This document shows, piece by piece, positions 1 to 7,567 of a stretch of 64,000 bases of DNA (position 1 is the stretch's first letter; each line of letters starts with the position of its first letter). The notes under the pieces were generated by a model, which was not told where the DNA came from, did not search any database, and saw only the letters and a program-made list of their open reading frames with translations. Location of the stretch: the NCBI RefSeq assembly GCF_004353915.1, contig NZ_SMRP01000020.1, positions 62,001-126,000 on the forward strand. Direction: 5' to 3'. The DNA is from Paraburkholderia silviterrae. GTDB lineage: Bacteria > Pseudomonadota > Gammaproteobacteria > Burkholderiales > Burkholderiaceae. The position numbers and the translations under genes were made by a program.

Positions 1-399
1 AGCCGGCACCGGCTTGCGCGCGCCCGATCGCTGCGCGAGCTAGGCGACGCCCAATGGTGCGTGCCGCAATACGGAGAAGACGGCAAGGACCTGATCCGCT
101 CGATCTTCATTCCGCTGGGGATCGATGTGCCGAAGCGGGTGATCCATTGCCCCTCGTTTTCCGCAACGCTCGGGCTCGTCTCGCAGACCGACGTGCTCGG
201 CGTGTTCGCCCGGCCGCTCGTCGACGTCGAGCACCGGCCGCGCGGGATCATGGCGTTGAATCTCGTCGAGCCGCTGCCGCAATTGACGGTCGCCATTGTG
301 ATGCGGCGGCACGCGTTGCTGACGCCGGCCGCGCTGCGTTTCATCGAATGCCTGAAGGCCGCGTCGGCGGTCGTCGCGGGCCAAGGCGATAGCCAATGA
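1..399 (+). CDS. LysR-family regulator, C-terminal part (5' truncated by window edge)
   Basis: The reading frame is open from base 1 to the TGA at 397-399 and gives about 132 residues. The sequence resembles the last third of a LysR-type effector-binding domain: a Pro-Gln-Tyr-Gly stretch, then segments such as GLVSQTDVLGVFARPL and LPQLTVAIVMRR, ending in a short alpha-helical tail. No helix-turn-helix is visible because the 5' part lies outside the window. The target genes cannot be inferred. The family call rests on overall pattern and is fairly secure. Confidence 0.75.
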   Translation, partial: SRHRLARARSLRELGDAQWCVPQYGEDGKDLIRSIFIPLGIDVPKRVIHCPSFSATLGLVSQTDVLGVFARPLVDVEHRPRGIMALNLVEPLPQLTVAIVMRRHALLTPAALRFIECLKAASAVVAGQGDSQ

Positions 400-469
400 G
401 AGAAGCCACGGCGGACCCCGCCGGATATTTGAATTGCAAGAACCTTCAATACAAGGAAAAGGAGCACGT

Positions 470-727
470 ATGAAGCTTTCGAAATGCCTGTTGCTGATGG
501 CGTTGTCGCTGTCCGCTACGGGTTACGCGCAAACCTCGCAGACCTATCACCTCGGCGAAGGCCAGACCGGCTTTGGCGAAGGCCAGAGCACGCCGTCACG
601 CGGGCATGCGAGTTCTACCCCGCCCCCTGCGGCAGCGAAATCCAAATCGAAGCCAAAGCACAAGCAGCATCATCGGCGCCAAACGCAGGCCCGTTCGCCA
701 CTTCAGGACCCGTACTCGCGGAGCTGA
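470..727 (+). CDS. Small secreted hypothetical protein, Lys/His/Gln-rich C-terminus
   Basis: This 85-residue protein starts at the ATG at 470, behind an AAGGAG-type ribosome site. Residues 1-20 form a clear Sec signal peptide (MKLSK, a Leu/Met/Ala core, then a Gly-Tyr-Ala cleavage region). The mature part is polar and of low complexity: a repeated Gly-Glu-Gly-Gln motif near residues 29-40, a Pro/Ala stretch, then a strongly basic run rich in Lys, His and Gln. I recognise no domain. It is probably periplasmic. A longer in-frame start at 434 exists but lacks the signal-peptide geometry. Confidence 0.6.
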   Translation: MKLSKCLLLMALSLSATGYAQTSQTYHLGEGQTGFGEGQSTPSRGHASSTPPPAAAKSKSKPKHKQHHRRQTQARSPLQDPYSRS

Positions 728-814
728 GCGAGAGACCATGAAACTGGCGCATCGCCGGATTCGCATCCGCGATCCGCGCGTTCGTAATCGAGCGCATCGC
801 GATGCGTGGCCGAA

Positions 815-855
815 AATGAAAAATCCCTGCGCGGCGTAATCCGCCAGGCAGGGAT
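815..855 (-). terminator. Rho-independent terminator of phaB
   Basis: On the minus strand an 8-bp stem (ATCCCTGC with GCAGGGAT, plus-strand arms 823-830 and 848-855) is followed by a T-rich tail. It lies about 40 bases past the phaB stop codon and fits an intrinsic terminator for that gene. Confidence 0.65.
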
Positions 856-895
856 CTTGCCGGGCGCAAGCCCAGCGGTACACGCGGCCTGAGAC

Positions 896-1636
896 TCAGC
901 TCATATGAAGTCCGCCGTTAAGCGAAAAGTCAGCGCCTGTCGAAAATCCCGCTTCGGCCGAAGCCAGCCATGCGCATATGGAGGCGATCTCGTGCGGTTC
1001 GCCCAGACGCCGCACCGGAATGCTTGCGACGATTTTCTCCAGCACTTCCGGTTTCACGGCGCGCACCATGTCTGTGCCAATGTATCCAGGCGAAACGGTA
1101 TTGACCGTTACCCCCTTGGTAGCAACTTCCTGGGCTAGCGCCATCGTGAAGCCGTGAATGCCCGCTTTGGCGGTCGAGTAATTCGTCTGACCAAACTGGC
1201 CCTTCTGGCCGTTGACCGACGAGATGTTGATGATGCGCCCCCATCCGCGATTCACCATTCCGTCAATGACTTGCTTGGTCACGTTGAAGAGACTGGTGAG
1301 ATTGGTGTCGATCACGGCGACCCATTCTTCGTGGGTCATCTTGCGAAATACGACGTCTCGCGTAATTCCCGCATTGTTGACGAGCACGTCAACTTCGCCG
1401 ACCTCCGACTTCACCTTCTCGAAGGCCTTGGCTGTAGATTCCCAGTCGGCGACATTACCCTCGGAAGCGACAAAATTGAAACCAAGTGCTTTTTGATCCT
1501 CGATCCATTTTGCGCGGCGTGGTGAATTCGGGCCGCAACCGGCGACGACCGTAAAGCCGTCACTGTGCAGCCGCTGGCAGATTGCGGTTCCAATGCCACC
1601 CATTCCACCAGTTACATAGGCAATGCGCTGTGCCAT
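896..1636 (-). CDS. phaB: Acetoacetyl-CoA reductase (NADPH), PHB synthesis
   Basis: PhaB reduces acetoacetyl-CoA to (R)-3-hydroxybutyryl-CoA with NADPH, the second step of poly-3-hydroxybutyrate synthesis in the cytosol. The 246-residue product has the family length and matches the Cupriavidus enzyme closely as I remember it: TGGMGGIG cofactor loop at residues 9-16, NNAG at 87-90, and catalytic Ser140, Tyr153 and Lys157. The start is the ATG at 1636, which has GGAGG six bases upstream; an ATG 15 bases earlier lacks this site. It stands alone, without phaA or phaC beside it, so it may be a secondary phaB copy. Confidence 0.95.
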   Translation of the reverse strand: MAQRIAYVTGGMGGIGTAICQRLHSDGFTVVAGCGPNSPRRAKWIEDQKALGFNFVASEGNVADWESTAKAFEKVKSEVGEVDVLVNNAGITRDVVFRKMTHEEWVAVIDTNLTSLFNVTKQVIDGMVNRGWGRIINISSVNGQKGQFGQTNYSTAKAGIHGFTMALAQEVATKGVTVNTVSPGYIGTDMVRAVKPEVLEKIVASIPVRRLGEPHEIASICAWLASAEAGFSTGADFSLNGGLHMS

Positions 1637-1972
1637 AACTCCTCCAAACATTTCTGGGTTGTATAACGAACGGCTTCTACGGGAGGATAAAAGCTAGTTT
1701 GCATCAGCATACGATGTAGCGGCGATGGGCACTATCCCTTATGGAAATACCGGGCTGCGCACGCGCATAAATAGCGCTTTGTCTTTTTCCGCAACAGCTA
1801 TCGTGGCCGAGACGATAATTTGACGCCGATCAAATAAAAAATCGAGAAAATGCATGGCGAATATTTTTCGCTCTTGAGCGGCCATGCGAAATGACGGTTC
1901 GACTCCGATAGAAAATCATTGGAACGCCAATGAATTGAGGGACGGAAACGGGCGGCAAGGCTATTGTCAGCG
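1637..1972. other. Intergenic region upstream of phaB
   Basis: About 336 bases without a convincing gene. It must carry the phaB promoter on the minus strand. An AT-rich patch around 1800-1870 contains a short GCGAA/TTCGC stem. Nothing else recognisable. Confidence 0.5.
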
Positions 1973-2164
1973 TCATTCCTTGCGCGTCTTCGGCTGCGGG
2001 ATTGGCCGGGGCGGCTCAGATCCGCGCGGCGTCGGCTCTCTCGTGCATGCGTCCGGGGGCATGACACTGGGCACGTCGTCGCGGCAGCACGCATAGACCG
2101 GAAACCCGTACGCATTCGTGCCGATGATGGTCGTTGGCCCGTGCAGCGGGCATACCGCTTTCAT
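1973..2164 (-). CDS. Small conserved-type hypothetical protein with Cys/His pattern
   Basis: This 63-residue protein starts at the ATG at 2164, with GGGAGG seven bases upstream on the minus strand. An in-frame ATG 21 bases earlier has no such site. The N-terminal half reads like a compact beta-rich fold with Cys5 and His8 (AVCPLHGP) and a Cys-Cys pair near residues 25-26, which could bind a metal. The C-terminal third is Pro/Arg-rich and probably disordered. I do not recognise the family. The ribosome site and the Cys/His spacing are the only support. Confidence 0.5.
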   Translation of the reverse strand: MKAVCPLHGPTTIIGTNAYGFPVYACCRDDVPSVMPPDACTREPTPRGSEPPRPIPQPKTRKE

Positions 2165-2348
2165 GACGCCTCCCAAAATTCGCAAAAAACACGTCCTATG
2201 TTACGCGCAGATTGTCGGCGTGACACCGCCCACCGCGCCATAAACGCGAGCCCGCCGAGCGCATCGAACATCGATCGATCTGGATAGCACTACTGCGTAA
2301 CGCTCCAAATTTACCGGCAGTGATCCGACTCCCTGGGCGCGATAAGTT

Positions 2349-2356
2349 GTATAGAC
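2349..2356. promoter_or_regulatory. Candidate GntR/HutC operator, GTATAGAC
   Basis: The octamer GTATAGAC is the exact reverse complement of GTCTATAC at 56711-56718, upstream of a paralogous binding protein. It fits the GTCTAKAC-type core bound by HutC-subfamily GntR regulators. It lies far (about 355 bases) from the start at 2711, so its role is uncertain. Confidence 0.35.
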
Positions 2357-2578
2357 ATATTGCGATGACCCCCTATCGGTGTAAACCCTGGAAACGGCCC
2401 GCATCCGCCTGCCAGGGCAAATACCTAAGTTTGGGTTTCCCGATTCATTTTCAAGATAATTTCCCCTAATTCAAGCCATTTCACGCCGATCACGGCGGCT
2501 TCCTGAACGCCCGAGCGCGCACTCCGCGGAACCTCCCGAACTCATCTCACCGTTCTCGCTTGCACGCGTCAAGGCAGG

Positions 2579-2590
2579 TGGTCTAGACTG
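2579..2590. promoter_or_regulatory. Candidate GntR/HutC operator TGGTCTAGACTG
   Basis: A perfect 8-bp palindrome, GTCTAGAC (2581-2588), sits in TGGTCTAGACTG. This is nearly the TGGTCTAGACCA consensus known for the HutC-subfamily regulators DasR and NagR. It is 121 bases upstream of the binding-protein start at 2711, and a HutC-type regulator is encoded two genes away. Binding is inferred, not shown. Confidence 0.55.
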
Positions 2591-2710
2591 CGTGACAGTT
2601 TCATCGAGGGCGCGAAGCCGCTCGCACAATAAAGGCGCCAATTACTGCAGTTCATCCAATCGGCCGCGCGGAGCTTGCCCGTCGCGCCGACCAATTCAGG
2701 GGAACAAGTC

Positions 2711-3496
2711 ATGAACCGGATCGTCAAGTTTCTCGTAGTCTCGCTTGCCGCAGCACCGCTCGTTTCGTTTGCTGAGGATACCTCAACGATCCGCTGGGGC
2801 GTCGACCCCACCTATCCGCCGTTCGAGGCGAAGCAGCCTGACGGTTCGATCGCCGGCTTCGACATCGATCTGCGCAACGCGATCTGCGCGCAGCTCCACG
2901 CGAAATGCGTGTGGGTCGAGCAGGGTTTCGACGGCATGATTCCCGCACTGCATGCAAAGAAGTTTGACGTGATCATGTCGGCCATGACCGCCACCGACGA
3001 TCGTCTGAAGCAGATCGACTTTTCAAACAAGCTCTATTCGTCGCCGGGTGCGCTCGTCGCGCCGGTGGGGTCCAAGCTGCAGCCGACTGTCGCGTCGCTG
3101 GTCGGCAAGCGTATCGGCATCGACCAGGGCACGACCCAGGAAGTCTACGCGAAGGCCGAATGGGCGCCCAAGGGCGTCACGATCGTGACGTACCAGAACC
3201 AGGATCAGGTCTACGCCGACCTCGTCAACGGCCGCCTCGACGCCACCTTCCAGGACAAGACGCAGGCCGGTTATGCGTTCCTCGACACGCCGCGCGGCAA
3301 GGGTTACGCATTCGCCGGCGGTGACGTCACCGATGCGCGCATCACCGGCTATGGCGTCGCAATGGGGCTGCGCAAAGGCGATACCGACCTGAAGAGCCGT
3401 CTGAACGGCGCAATCGCCGCGATTCGTGCGAACGGCACCTATCAAAAGATTGCGGCGAAATATTTCGACTTCGACATCTACGGCGCAACGCAATGA
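2711..3496 (+). CDS. Periplasmic binding protein of polar amino-acid ABC uptake system
   Basis: A 261-residue solute-binding protein of the lysine/arginine/ornithine/histidine (HisJ/ArgT-like, SBP_bac_3) family. Residues 1-21 are a Sec signal peptide ending Ser-Phe-Ala. The family hallmarks follow: WGVDPTYPPFE, GFDIDLRNAIC, FDGMIPALHAKKFD and the DQGTTQEVYA hinge region. The start is the ATG at 2711, after GGGGAACAAGTC. It overlaps the leader of the downstream dioxygenase gene, so the two form an operon. No permease or ATPase gene is nearby, so it must share a transporter encoded elsewhere. It has two paralogues at 56945 and 58112 but is more diverged from them than they are from each other. 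Confidence 0.9.
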   Translation: MNRIVKFLVVSLAAAPLVSFAEDTSTIRWGVDPTYPPFEAKQPDGSIAGFDIDLRNAICAQLHAKCVWVEQGFDGMIPALHAKKFDVIMSAMTATDDRLKQIDFSNKLYSSPGALVAPVGSKLQPTVASLVGKRIGIDQGTTQEVYAKAEWAPKGVTIVTYQNQDQVYADLVNGRLDATFQDKTQAGYAFLDTPRGKGYAFAGGDVTDARITGYGVAMGLRKGDTDLKSRLNGAIAAIRANGTYQKIAAKYFDFDIYGATQ

Positions 3497-3519
3497 ATTC
3501 AATCACCGGGAGGGCAACT

Positions 3520-4371
3520 ATGGCCATGAATATTCGTGAACGTGTCGAGAAGGCGGTCACGCCCGAGCTCATCAATGCGTTCCGCACGGAAGGCGCCGTG
3601 TGCATCAAGGGCATTTTTTCGGCGGACGAAATCGAGGCGCTCAAGGCAGGCATCGACAGCAATCTCGCGTATCCGAGCGCACGCTCGAAGGTTGCGAGCC
3701 GGCCCGAAGATCCGGGCTGGTTCTTCGAAGACTTCTGCAACTGGGAGCACAACGCCGCGTATCGCGAGTTCATTGCGCGCTCGCCCGCACCTTCGGTTGC
3801 GGCCGCGTTGATGGGCGTCGATACGGTCCGTCTGCATCATGACCACCTTCTCGTGAAGGAGCCGGGCACGCAGCAGCGCACGCCATGGCATCAGGACCAG
3901 CCCTACTACAACATCGAGGGCGACGACAACGTCAGCATGTGGATTCCGGTCGACCCGGCCCCGCTCGAATCGACGCTCGAATTCGTCGCGGGCTCGCATC
4001 GCGGCCCGTGGCTAATGCCGCGCACCTTCATGGACAAGGAGGCGAAGTGGTTCCCCGAAGGCAGCCTCGCCGATCTTCCGGACATCGAAGCAAATCGCGA
4101 TGCCTTCCCGATCCGGCACTGGGCGCTGGAGCCGGGCGACATGGTGTGCTTCCGGATGCTGACGCTGCATGCGTCGGGCGGCACGCGCAACCGGCGGCGC
4201 GCGTTCTCGATCCGCTTCGTCGGCGATGACATCCGCCATGCGCCGCGCCGCTGGACAACGTCGCCCGATTTCCCCGGGCTCGCCGAAGCGCTGCCAGAGG
4301 GCGCGCCGCTCGAGCATCCGCTGTTTCCGGTCCTGTGGTCGAAGAGCGATGGGCAGGTGAACGCGCTCTGA
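3520..4371 (+). CDS. Phytanoyl-CoA dioxygenase (PhyH) family Fe(II)/2-oxoglutarate enzyme
   Basis: A 283-residue protein of the PhyH superfamily of Fe(II)/2-oxoglutarate hydroxylases. The iron-binding facial triad is visible as His124-x-Asp126 (TPWHQDQPYY) and a distal His217 (MLTLHASGG), with an Arg-rich 2-oxoglutarate site after it. GGGAGG seven bases upstream favours the ATG at 3520 over the ATG at 3493 that overlaps the preceding stop. It is co-transcribed with an amino-acid binding protein and ends at a strong terminator, so the substrate may be an imported amino acid or derivative; PhyH enzymes include ectoine and other small-molecule hydroxylases. The exact substrate is unknown. Confidence 0.85.
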   Translation: MAMNIRERVEKAVTPELINAFRTEGAVCIKGIFSADEIEALKAGIDSNLAYPSARSKVASRPEDPGWFFEDFCNWEHNAAYREFIARSPAPSVAAALMGVDTVRLHHDHLLVKEPGTQQRTPWHQDQPYYNIEGDDNVSMWIPVDPAPLESTLEFVAGSHRGPWLMPRTFMDKEAKWFPEGSLADLPDIEANRDAFPIRHWALEPGDMVCFRMLTLHASGGTRNRRRAFSIRFVGDDIRHAPRRWTTSPDFPGLAEALPEGAPLEHPLFPVLWSKSDGQVNAL

Positions 4372-4387
4372 AAACGCGGCACAACGG

Positions 4388-4424
4388 GCGGGCGGCGGAC
4401 CAATGGGCCGCCGCCCGCTTTCTT
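4388..4424 (+). terminator. Rho-independent terminator of the SBP/PhyH operon
   Basis: An 11-bp perfect GC stem (arms 4388-4398 and 4408-4418) with a 9-base loop is followed by TTTCTT. It lies 17 bases after the dioxygenase stop, between convergent genes. Confidence 0.8.
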
Positions 4425-4447
4425 GCTAGCGGCAAAGCCGTTACGAA

Positions 4448-5185
4448 TCAGATCTGATGACGCGTTGCACCGGGCTTGAAGCGCGAGCCGAGCCGATAGC
4501 GGTTGCCCGGGTGCACGAAGCGCACGAACGTGACGGGCAGCCCGTTGGTCCATGTCCGGCGCGTGAGCGTCAGGCACGGTTCGTCAGCGCGCATGTCGAG
4601 CAGTTTGGCCTGCTCGGCAGTCGGCATCGTCGCATCGACGACATGCTCGATCTCGAGCTCGTAATGCGAGACGTTGTTGTACAGATACTCGGACGGGGGC
4701 TCGGCCTGGAAGTCCTGATCGATGAAATTCGGCGCGGCGGCCGGATTCACGTACCGTTCCTCGAGCTGAATCGGCCGGCCGTTCTCCTCATGCACGCAAA
4801 CCACATGGAACACGGGTGCATTGACCGGCAGGCCAAACGCAGCCGCGACCTCGGACGACGCGAGCCCGCGCGCCTGGCTGATGACGTGGCAGCGATATTG
4901 ATGCCCGCGCGCGTGGATCTCGTCGCGCACGTGCGCGATCATCAACAGATTCGATTGCGGCTTTTCCTCGGCGACGAAGGTCCCGACGCCAAGGATGCGC
5001 TGCAACGCGCCTTCGTCGGTCAACTCGCGCAGCGCCCGATTCACGGTCATGCGTGCGACGCCAAGCTCAGCGGCGAGATCGAGTTCCGAGGGAATCCGCT
5101 CCCCGATCTTCCAGTCGCCGGTTTGAATGCGCTTGCGAACGAGTGCTTTGATCTGCTGAAACGGCGCGTCGACCTTTTTGATCAT
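4448..5185 (-). CDS. GntR-family regulator, HutC subfamily (UTRA domain)
   Basis: A 245-residue transcription factor. The winged helix-turn-helix occupies about residues 8-72, with the GntR signature IPSELDLAAELGVARMTVNRAL. A UTRA effector domain follows from about residue 90, with typical segments VCVHEENGRPIQLEERYVNP and LTLTRRTWTNGLPVTFVRF. It is close to histidine-utilisation repressors, but no hut genes are present. It converges on the SBP/PhyH operon, whose upstream region carries a DasR/NagR-like palindrome (2579-2590). It is the best local candidate to control that operon, and perhaps the paralogous binding proteins near 57-58 kb. Confidence 0.9.
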   Translation of the reverse strand: MIKKVDAPFQQIKALVRKRIQTGDWKIGERIPSELDLAAELGVARMTVNRALRELTDEGALQRILGVGTFVAEEKPQSNLLMIAHVRDEIHARGHQYRCHVISQARGLASSEVAAAFGLPVNAPVFHVVCVHEENGRPIQLEERYVNPAAAPNFIDQDFQAEPPSEYLYNNVSHYELEIEHVVDATMPTAEQAKLLDMRADEPCLTLTRRTWTNGLPVTFVRFVHPGNRYRLGSRFKPGATRHQI

Positions 5186-5337
5186 CGAGGGTCCTGCCAG
5201 GCGGGCGGCGAAAAGGGAGATTCTAGCGCCTGCGCGCTCGCCAACAAAATGGCCAGCGTCGTATCAGCGATGCTGGCCAGGCTGCAATGTCTTCGAACCT
5301 TCGAGTATTGACGACATTGGCGGGCGTTGCGAATCGC

Positions 5338-6069
5338 CTAAGCGCCCGAAAGCGCTCCAGCAAGCTCCCGCAGCAACTTCGCGCCATCCCCGCGCCATGC
5401 GCTGCCGTGCATGCACGCAAGCGTGGACGGCGCGGTGGCAATCAGTTTATCGAGCAGCGCTCCGGCATGCCGGGTGTGCGAGTAGTAGTCCATCTCGTGC
5501 CGGAATGCCTCGCTGGGGCCCAGAATGTCCGACTCCGTGAGTGCCGGCAGGTCCGCTCCAGGCTGGGTAAGGAGATCGCTGCACAGCAATGTGCGGGTGC
5601 GCTCTTCAAAAAGGACCCCGCATTCCCAGGCATGCGGAAGGTGTGGCGTATCGAGCCAGCGGATGCTATGCGATCCTAACGAAATTAGCTCGCCGTCAGC
5701 GAGTGCCCTGGGCGCCCTGTCTGCGAGGTCCTCGATCGATACGAGGGCGGCCACCGTGCCGCACAGCGGCGAAGACTGCGGCGCGGCCGCCAGCCATTCG
5801 TTGAGCGAGCCGCACTCGTCGGCCTCGACATGGGAAAAGGCGATGTAGCGCAGCTTCTCGATCGGCAATACGCTTGCGGCCGCTTCACGCACCAGCGGGA
5901 ACATCCTGCGCGGGCCCGTGTGGAACAGCAGCGGTTGATCGTCGAGAATGAGGTATTGGTTAAACGAGAAACCCTGCGCGCCCACGATCTGAACGGGTGT
6001 GTTGATGCGATAAATCCCGTCCGCCACCTCGTGAACGTTCGTTCCCGATTGCCGATTCGTAACGGTCAT
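5338..6069 (-). CDS. MBL-fold diiron protein of the ODP/flavodiiron type
   Basis: A 243-residue metallo-beta-lactamase-fold protein. The metal motif is not HxHxDH but His80-x-Glu82-x-Asp84 (FSHVEADECGSLNEW), which is diagnostic of flavodiiron proteins and stand-alone oxygen-binding diiron proteins (ODP). His143 or His146, Asp165 (LLCSDLL) and His221 (ACMHGSAW) complete the site. There is no flavodoxin domain, so it cannot reduce O2 or NO alone as a full flavodiiron protein does. The known ODP role is O2 or redox sensing. The start at 6069 has GGAG six bases upstream. It is transcribed divergently from an ECF sigma gene. Confidence 0.85.
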   Translation of the reverse strand: MTVTNRQSGTNVHEVADGIYRINTPVQIVGAQGFSFNQYLILDDQPLLFHTGPRRMFPLVREAAASVLPIEKLRYIAFSHVEADECGSLNEWLAAAPQSSPLCGTVAALVSIEDLADRAPRALADGELISLGSHSIRWLDTPHLPHAWECGVLFEERTRTLLCSDLLTQPGADLPALTESDILGPSEAFRHEMDYYSHTRHAGALLDKLIATAPSTLACMHGSAWRGDGAKLLRELAGALSGA

Positions 6070-6142
6070 GGAGCACTCCAAGCCATACGTAAGGAAGACA
6101 CCCATTAAACATTGCATGGCTTCGGGCGTCAACGTCCGTGCC

Positions 6143-6171
6143 AGGGCCTGTTCACGCCAATAACAGGCCCT
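6143..6171. promoter_or_regulatory. 29-base perfect inverted repeat between divergent genes
   Basis: AGGGCCTGTT (6143-6152) and its exact complement AACAGGCCCT (6162-6171) flank a 9-base spacer. It lies between the diiron MBL gene (start 6069) and the ECF sigma gene (start 6286). No T-run follows on either strand, so an operator or mRNA hairpin is likelier than a terminator. Confidence 0.45.
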
Positions 6172-6285
6172 CAAGCCGCAGCGCGGCAGGCGATGCTTAC
6201 GAAAGCCTTCCGCCCGGCCATGAAATAACCCAGCATGGCATCGCGCGCGACACAATATTTTCCTTCCCGGATCGTCAACACGGGT

Positions 6286-6855
6286 ATGGAACCGCCGCCC
6301 ACCCCAAAACCGCTGACCGCGCAGGATCGCGAAATCGCCGACGCCGTCGCCCGCGAGCGCCCGAGGCTGCGCAATTTCATTCGCCGCCGGGTCATCGATC
6401 AAGACGAAGCCGAGGACATTCTCCAGGACGTTTTCGAGGAGCTGGTCGAGGCGTGGCGCCTGCCGGACCCTATCGAGCAGGTTGGCGCGTGGCTGTTTCG
6501 TGTCGCGAGAAACCGCATCATCGACCGCTTCCGCAAGAGGAAGGAAACACCGCTGCCGGACGCCGCGCAGGAGGACGACGAATACCGGCTGGATCTCGCA
6601 CTGCCCTCAGCCGATGGCGGACCCGAGGCTGCTTACGCTCGCGCGGCGCTACTCGACACCCTGCGCGCCGCACTCGACGAACTGCCCGCAAACCAGCGTG
6701 AGGTCTTTATCGCCCACGAACTGGATGGGCGCAGCTTCAAGGAGATGGCGGCCGCGACCGGCGTTGGCGTCAACACGCTGCTGGCGCGCAAGCGATACGC
6801 GGTGCTGCATTTGCGCGAGCGCCTGCGCTCGTCGTACGACGGCCTGGAAATTTGA
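6286..6855 (+). CDS. ECF-type RNA polymerase sigma factor
   Basis: A 189-residue ECF sigma factor. Sigma region 2 covers about residues 18-90 (EAEDILQDVFEELVEAWR, then GAWLFRVARNRIIDRFRKRK), and region 4 about 120-180 (LDELPANQREVFIAHELDGRSFKEMA). A linker of about 30 acidic residues separates them. The start chosen is the ATG at 6286; an upstream in-frame ATG at 6235 would add a non-conserved tail. No recognisable anti-sigma gene follows. Instead a two-helix membrane protein lies 16 bases downstream and may take that role. Confidence 0.9.
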   Translation: MEPPPTPKPLTAQDREIADAVARERPRLRNFIRRRVIDQDEAEDILQDVFEELVEAWRLPDPIEQVGAWLFRVARNRIIDRFRKRKETPLPDAAQEDDEYRLDLALPSADGGPEAAYARAALLDTLRAALDELPANQREVFIAHELDGRSFKEMAAATGVGVNTLLARKRYAVLHLRERLRSSYDGLEI

Positions 6856-6871
6856 ACCGAAGGAGAACTGA

Positions 6872-7186
6872 ATGATGTTTCGCCGAAAATTTTTTGCCAA
6901 AGCCCTGCTGATCTTGCTGAGCATCGCGCTATTGGGCTGGATCGTCATGGGGCTGTGGAACTGGATCCTCCCTGCTCTCATTGTCAATGCCCATGCGATC
7001 GACTATCCGCGTGCGATCGGTCTGCTGGTTCTCTGCCGCATCCTGTTCGGCGGATTCCGCGGGCATGGCGGCTGGCACAAGCACAGGCAATGGCAGCAGT
7101 GGCAGGCCATGACGCAGCAGGAGCGCGAGCAGTTTCGCAATGGCTCGGCCTCGGCTTCAAGCCAGAGCGGGGGGAGCGGCAAATGA
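6872..7186 (+). CDS. Small inner-membrane protein encoded with the ECF sigma factor
   Basis: A 104-residue protein, 16 bases after the sigma gene, with an AAGGAG ribosome site. Two hydrophobic segments lie at about residues 10-32 and 44-62. A His/Trp/Gln-rich cytoplasmic or periplasmic tail follows (GGWHKHRQWQQWQAM, then TQQEREQF) and ends in Ser/Gly low complexity. A membrane helix pair plus a basic H/R/W tail with a T-x-x-ERE-x-F pattern recurs beside ECF sigma genes in other bacteria, to my recollection. A role in sensing or sigma control is possible but unproven. Confidence 0.7.
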   Translation: MMFRRKFFAKALLILLSIALLGWIVMGLWNWILPALIVNAHAIDYPRAIGLLVLCRILFGGFRGHGGWHKHRQWQQWQAMTQQEREQFRNGSASASSQSGGSGK

Positions 7187-7238
7187 CCCGACACGCCAGC
7201 GTGCCCCGCCAACCGCCGTTCCACATGGAGCCTGAAAA

Positions 7239-7490
7239 ATGAACATGCTGAGCCCACATGAACTGGCCACACTGATGGTGGTCCATAGCGCACCCGATCA
7301 GATCGACATGACGCGTGTCGAACTCGATACCCTGCTGGATTGCCAGCTCATTTCACTGGAGCCGCGCGCGGGCGCCTGGCGCCGTCCGCTACTCACGCCC
7401 GCCGGTGCACATCTGCTGGAGGCGGCCGCGCGGCTGGAAGGCAAGCGATCGCGCAATGGCGTACCGTCGGAGGACGATAATCTGCTCTAG
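7239..7490 (+). CDS. Small hypothetical protein, third gene of the ECF operon
   Basis: An 83-residue soluble protein 52 bases after the membrane protein and on the same strand, so probably co-transcribed. It reads as a short winged-helix-like fold: helix SPHELATLMVVHSA, a Leu-rich helix LDTLLDCQLI, then a beta hairpin and TPAGAHLLEAAARL. Such patterns occur in small DNA-binding-like proteins, but there is no firm family match. Confidence 0.6.
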   Translation: MNMLSPHELATLMVVHSAPDQIDMTRVELDTLLDCQLISLEPRAGAWRRPLLTPAGAHLLEAAARLEGKRSRNGVPSEDDNLL

Positions 7491-7567
7491 CGCTCGACAG
7501 ACTGATGGACCACCGCCGACGCGCGGACTGAGATAATCACCCTTCTTCGATTCGCCCGGAACACCCC

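Larger units (their letters stand above)
2165..2710. other. Long intergenic control region ahead of the binding-protein/dioxygenase operon
   Basis: 546 bases with no credible ORF. It holds the promoter of the operon beginning at 2711 and two GntR-type operator candidates, described separately (2349-2356 and 2579-2590). Confidence 0.5.
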
